Both the position numbers and the translations under genes were made by a program. A stretch of 64,000 bases of DNA from Owenia fusiformis (taxonomy: Eukaryota > Annelida > Polychaeta > Sabellida > Oweniidae): the NCBI GenBank assembly GCA_903813345.2, contig CAIIXF020000008.1, positions 12,181,278 through 12,245,277 of the forward strand. Reading direction: 5' to 3'. This document shows, piece by piece, positions 61,926 to 64,000 of the stretch. The notes under the pieces are model-generated. The model was not told where the DNA came from, ran no database searches, and saw only the letters and a list, made by a program, of their open reading frames with translations. Within the stretch, counting starts at the first letter, position 1, and each line of letters begins with the position of its first letter.

Positions 61926-64000
61926 ATGGTGCACCTAGAAGTAGATTTACTTAACCAATAATTCATATTTACCAAAACAAGAATCAAAACTATGTAAGCT
62001 GTGGTAGTTAGCTCTGATAAGCAGCGAGAACTAAAAACCTCTGTTCTTTTATTTATGCACCCAGTGATCATATAATTGTTTAATAGGCATCACTAAATGC
62101 CTTTCTTTTAATGAGTGACAATGTCACATAACAAATTGAAAATAACATGAATGTCACTTTAACTGTGGTTAAAAGTAACATTTATGTTTTTGCACCCTTT
62201 TCAAGAAATTGATTTCACATCTTTAATAAGAGCTTTGTTTACAGTATTGATTTCTCCTAGTTGCTCCCTGGGCATCAGGGTAATTTTCTCAAGTTGAGGT
62301 CAAGTTCATATATTCTATTGTCACTGAGTCTGGAGAATTTCCCTATTAGAACAACATATTAACGTGGAAAGTATCTTCATTTCTAATTTCCAATCATTAC
62401 AAACACATTATGTTAACTAGAATATACAAATCTAACCTCAGTATTGGCTTGGGTGTTGCACAGTGGAAATATTTCAATGTGGAATGTACTCACATGAAAT
62501 GAGTAAAGGGTATATATTACTCACATAGGGACACATTTGAGTCATCTACGGAGGAAGAAACACTTACGAATTGCCACTTTCCGTATAATAAGAGGATTTC
62601 TCGATTGAATTGCATATTACTAACTGTTTATTTGTTCTTAAGAGGATGTAATATTCTGTAAGGGTTCAGGCCTACATAGTAGCCATAGTTCCAATTCTGC
62701 AATAATGCAATATCAGTGTATAGATGAAGATGCTTATATAAAGGAGATAGATTTAACACTATAACACAATCACAACAGCTGTAGACTCACCCAATATACT
62801 AATTCAATATATAAAATTGTTACATATGCTAGAAATCATTGCAAATCTGTCAAGGAAGACGTGGAATTGATGAAAATTTGAGGAACTGCGGAAATAGATT
62901 GTCTCAAGGTCTGAAGGAATATAAAATTATGCAATGCATGGTAAGCAAGCGTAAACATGTAGAATTCATGAAAATCATTATTTTGTATGTGATTTTTTTT
63001 ATATGTAGGGATGGTTGATGATAAAAATGAGACGTCGCATCATAATTATTCTGAGTCTCATCTTCTAATGTTCAAGGTTGACTGAGCTTTAGGGGTAAAA
63101 ATCAATTATTTTGTTTGATCAAACAGAGATTGTTTTAGTAAAGATATAGTAGATATGTGTAGATAGAGTATTATCACAGATAGTAAATTGATATAGTTAA
63201 TTGTCATAGTTTGAAAATGAGGCCAGGTATATGATACGATGTGCATAATATAAATAATATGATAGTAACTTGACATAGTTTGTTGACATAGTTTAAAAAT
63301 GAGGGCAGTTAAATACAACACATTGTGCATCTGATAAACATTGAAAATATATTAATATCTTCCATATGTTTAATTCAATATATTTCATTTCAAGTACCTG
63401 CACATGTTTCACAAGTGATACATAAAGTCATTAAGAGCAAGAGAAACCTCAACCACCCTGTGAAGAAGTCGCAGCTAGCTAGTCACTGCAAATAGAATGA
63501 AGAATGGAATAAACCAATTCTTTGGAGTGTGAAATTGGGAATATCTACCAGGCTGATTGATCTGGTTAATACCACCTGATTTTTCATATCTGGTGACAAA
63601 GGGTTAACATAAAATAGCAAATTGACAAAGTTTGGTATTTTGGTATTTTCTGTTTGTCCATCTGTCTTGTTTTTGAAATACTAGTGGTTAAAGGATATAT
63701 TAATGAAGTGATTTGTGCAAAAACAAATGGCTATGAATTTAAATAAAAAGGCAGCTCTCTCTCAGAAGAACGCAGATGGGGCTAGATGGAGAAGGCGGGG
63801 CTTACCACGATTGTCAATAGGCATTTTTATTTGTGCTTTTGGTTTGCCTTTCGAGTACATCTGTGTACGGCTTATTACGGCTTCATGTTTCCCGCAAGCA
63901 TGTCTGTACTTTTATCAGGTGCCCTGATTATAAGTGAACAAGTATGATACATGTTCATCTTTTGTCATCATGTACTCTTGAATAGAACAGGTTGTCATGG
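61926..64000. other. No gene recognised
   Basis: AT-rich sequence to the right edge. A short near-duplicate pair lies at 63185-63240 and 63265-63320 (TTGACATAGTTTAAAAATGA). A 70-codon frame at 63715-63927 is unlike known proteins. Confidence 0.45.

Noticed and set aside
63715-63927. 70-codon ORF near the right edge
   Set aside because: No recognised motif and no supporting neighbours; length is within chance expectation.

Overview
This window is animal nuclear DNA. It is AT-rich, has genes split by many short GT-AG introns, and is crowded with transposable elements and tandem repeats. Gene content and repeat style fit a marine invertebrate, perhaps a mollusc or other lophotrochozoan; this placement is inferred and not firm. 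Three spliced genes were assembled by hand from conserved peptides, splice sites and intron phase.

2.3-10.5 kb, minus strand: the 5' part of a DNAJC17 homologue (J-domain protein of the spliceosome). Its remaining exons lie beyond the left edge. Intron 1 holds a ~5.7 kb foldback element whose two arms are arrays of the same ~89 bp repeat in opposite orientation, with smaller nested elements. Left of the gene (1-2.3 kb) are a 200 bp inverted repeat and a ~180 bp tandem repeat.

14.36-23.0 kb, plus strand: a 16-exon gene for a ~1,038 aa KDZ (Kyakuja-Dileera-Zisupton) type transposase with zinc-binding modules and a visible D, D, E triad. One exon has a defective splice donor. 24.2-27.3 kb holds palindromes and two related 167-172 bp satellite arrays.

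27.87-41.96 kb, minus strand: a multi-exon gene, convergent with the transposase gene, for a ~494 aa protein with a PHD-like finger and a Ulp1-type (C48) SUMO-protease domain with intact His, Asp, Gln and Cys. A 42-nt in-frame exon is present three times by recent tandem duplication. Its first intron carries an apparently full-length two-ORF LINE (~5.9 kb).

A 44-bp ungapped match lies in inverted orientation at 10.74 kb and 44.82 kb, outside the two convergent genes. One reading is that transposase, SUMO protease and satellite form one ~34 kb mobile element; a shared promoter motif or an ordinary dispersed repeat are the alternatives.

42-64 kb shows no convincing host gene. It contains MITEs and other DNA-transposon remnants (hAT-like, Tigger/pogo-like, mariner-like, Harbinger-like), foldback palindromes, and 29, ~75 and 74 bp minisatellites. 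No tRNA, rRNA or CRISPR array was recognised.
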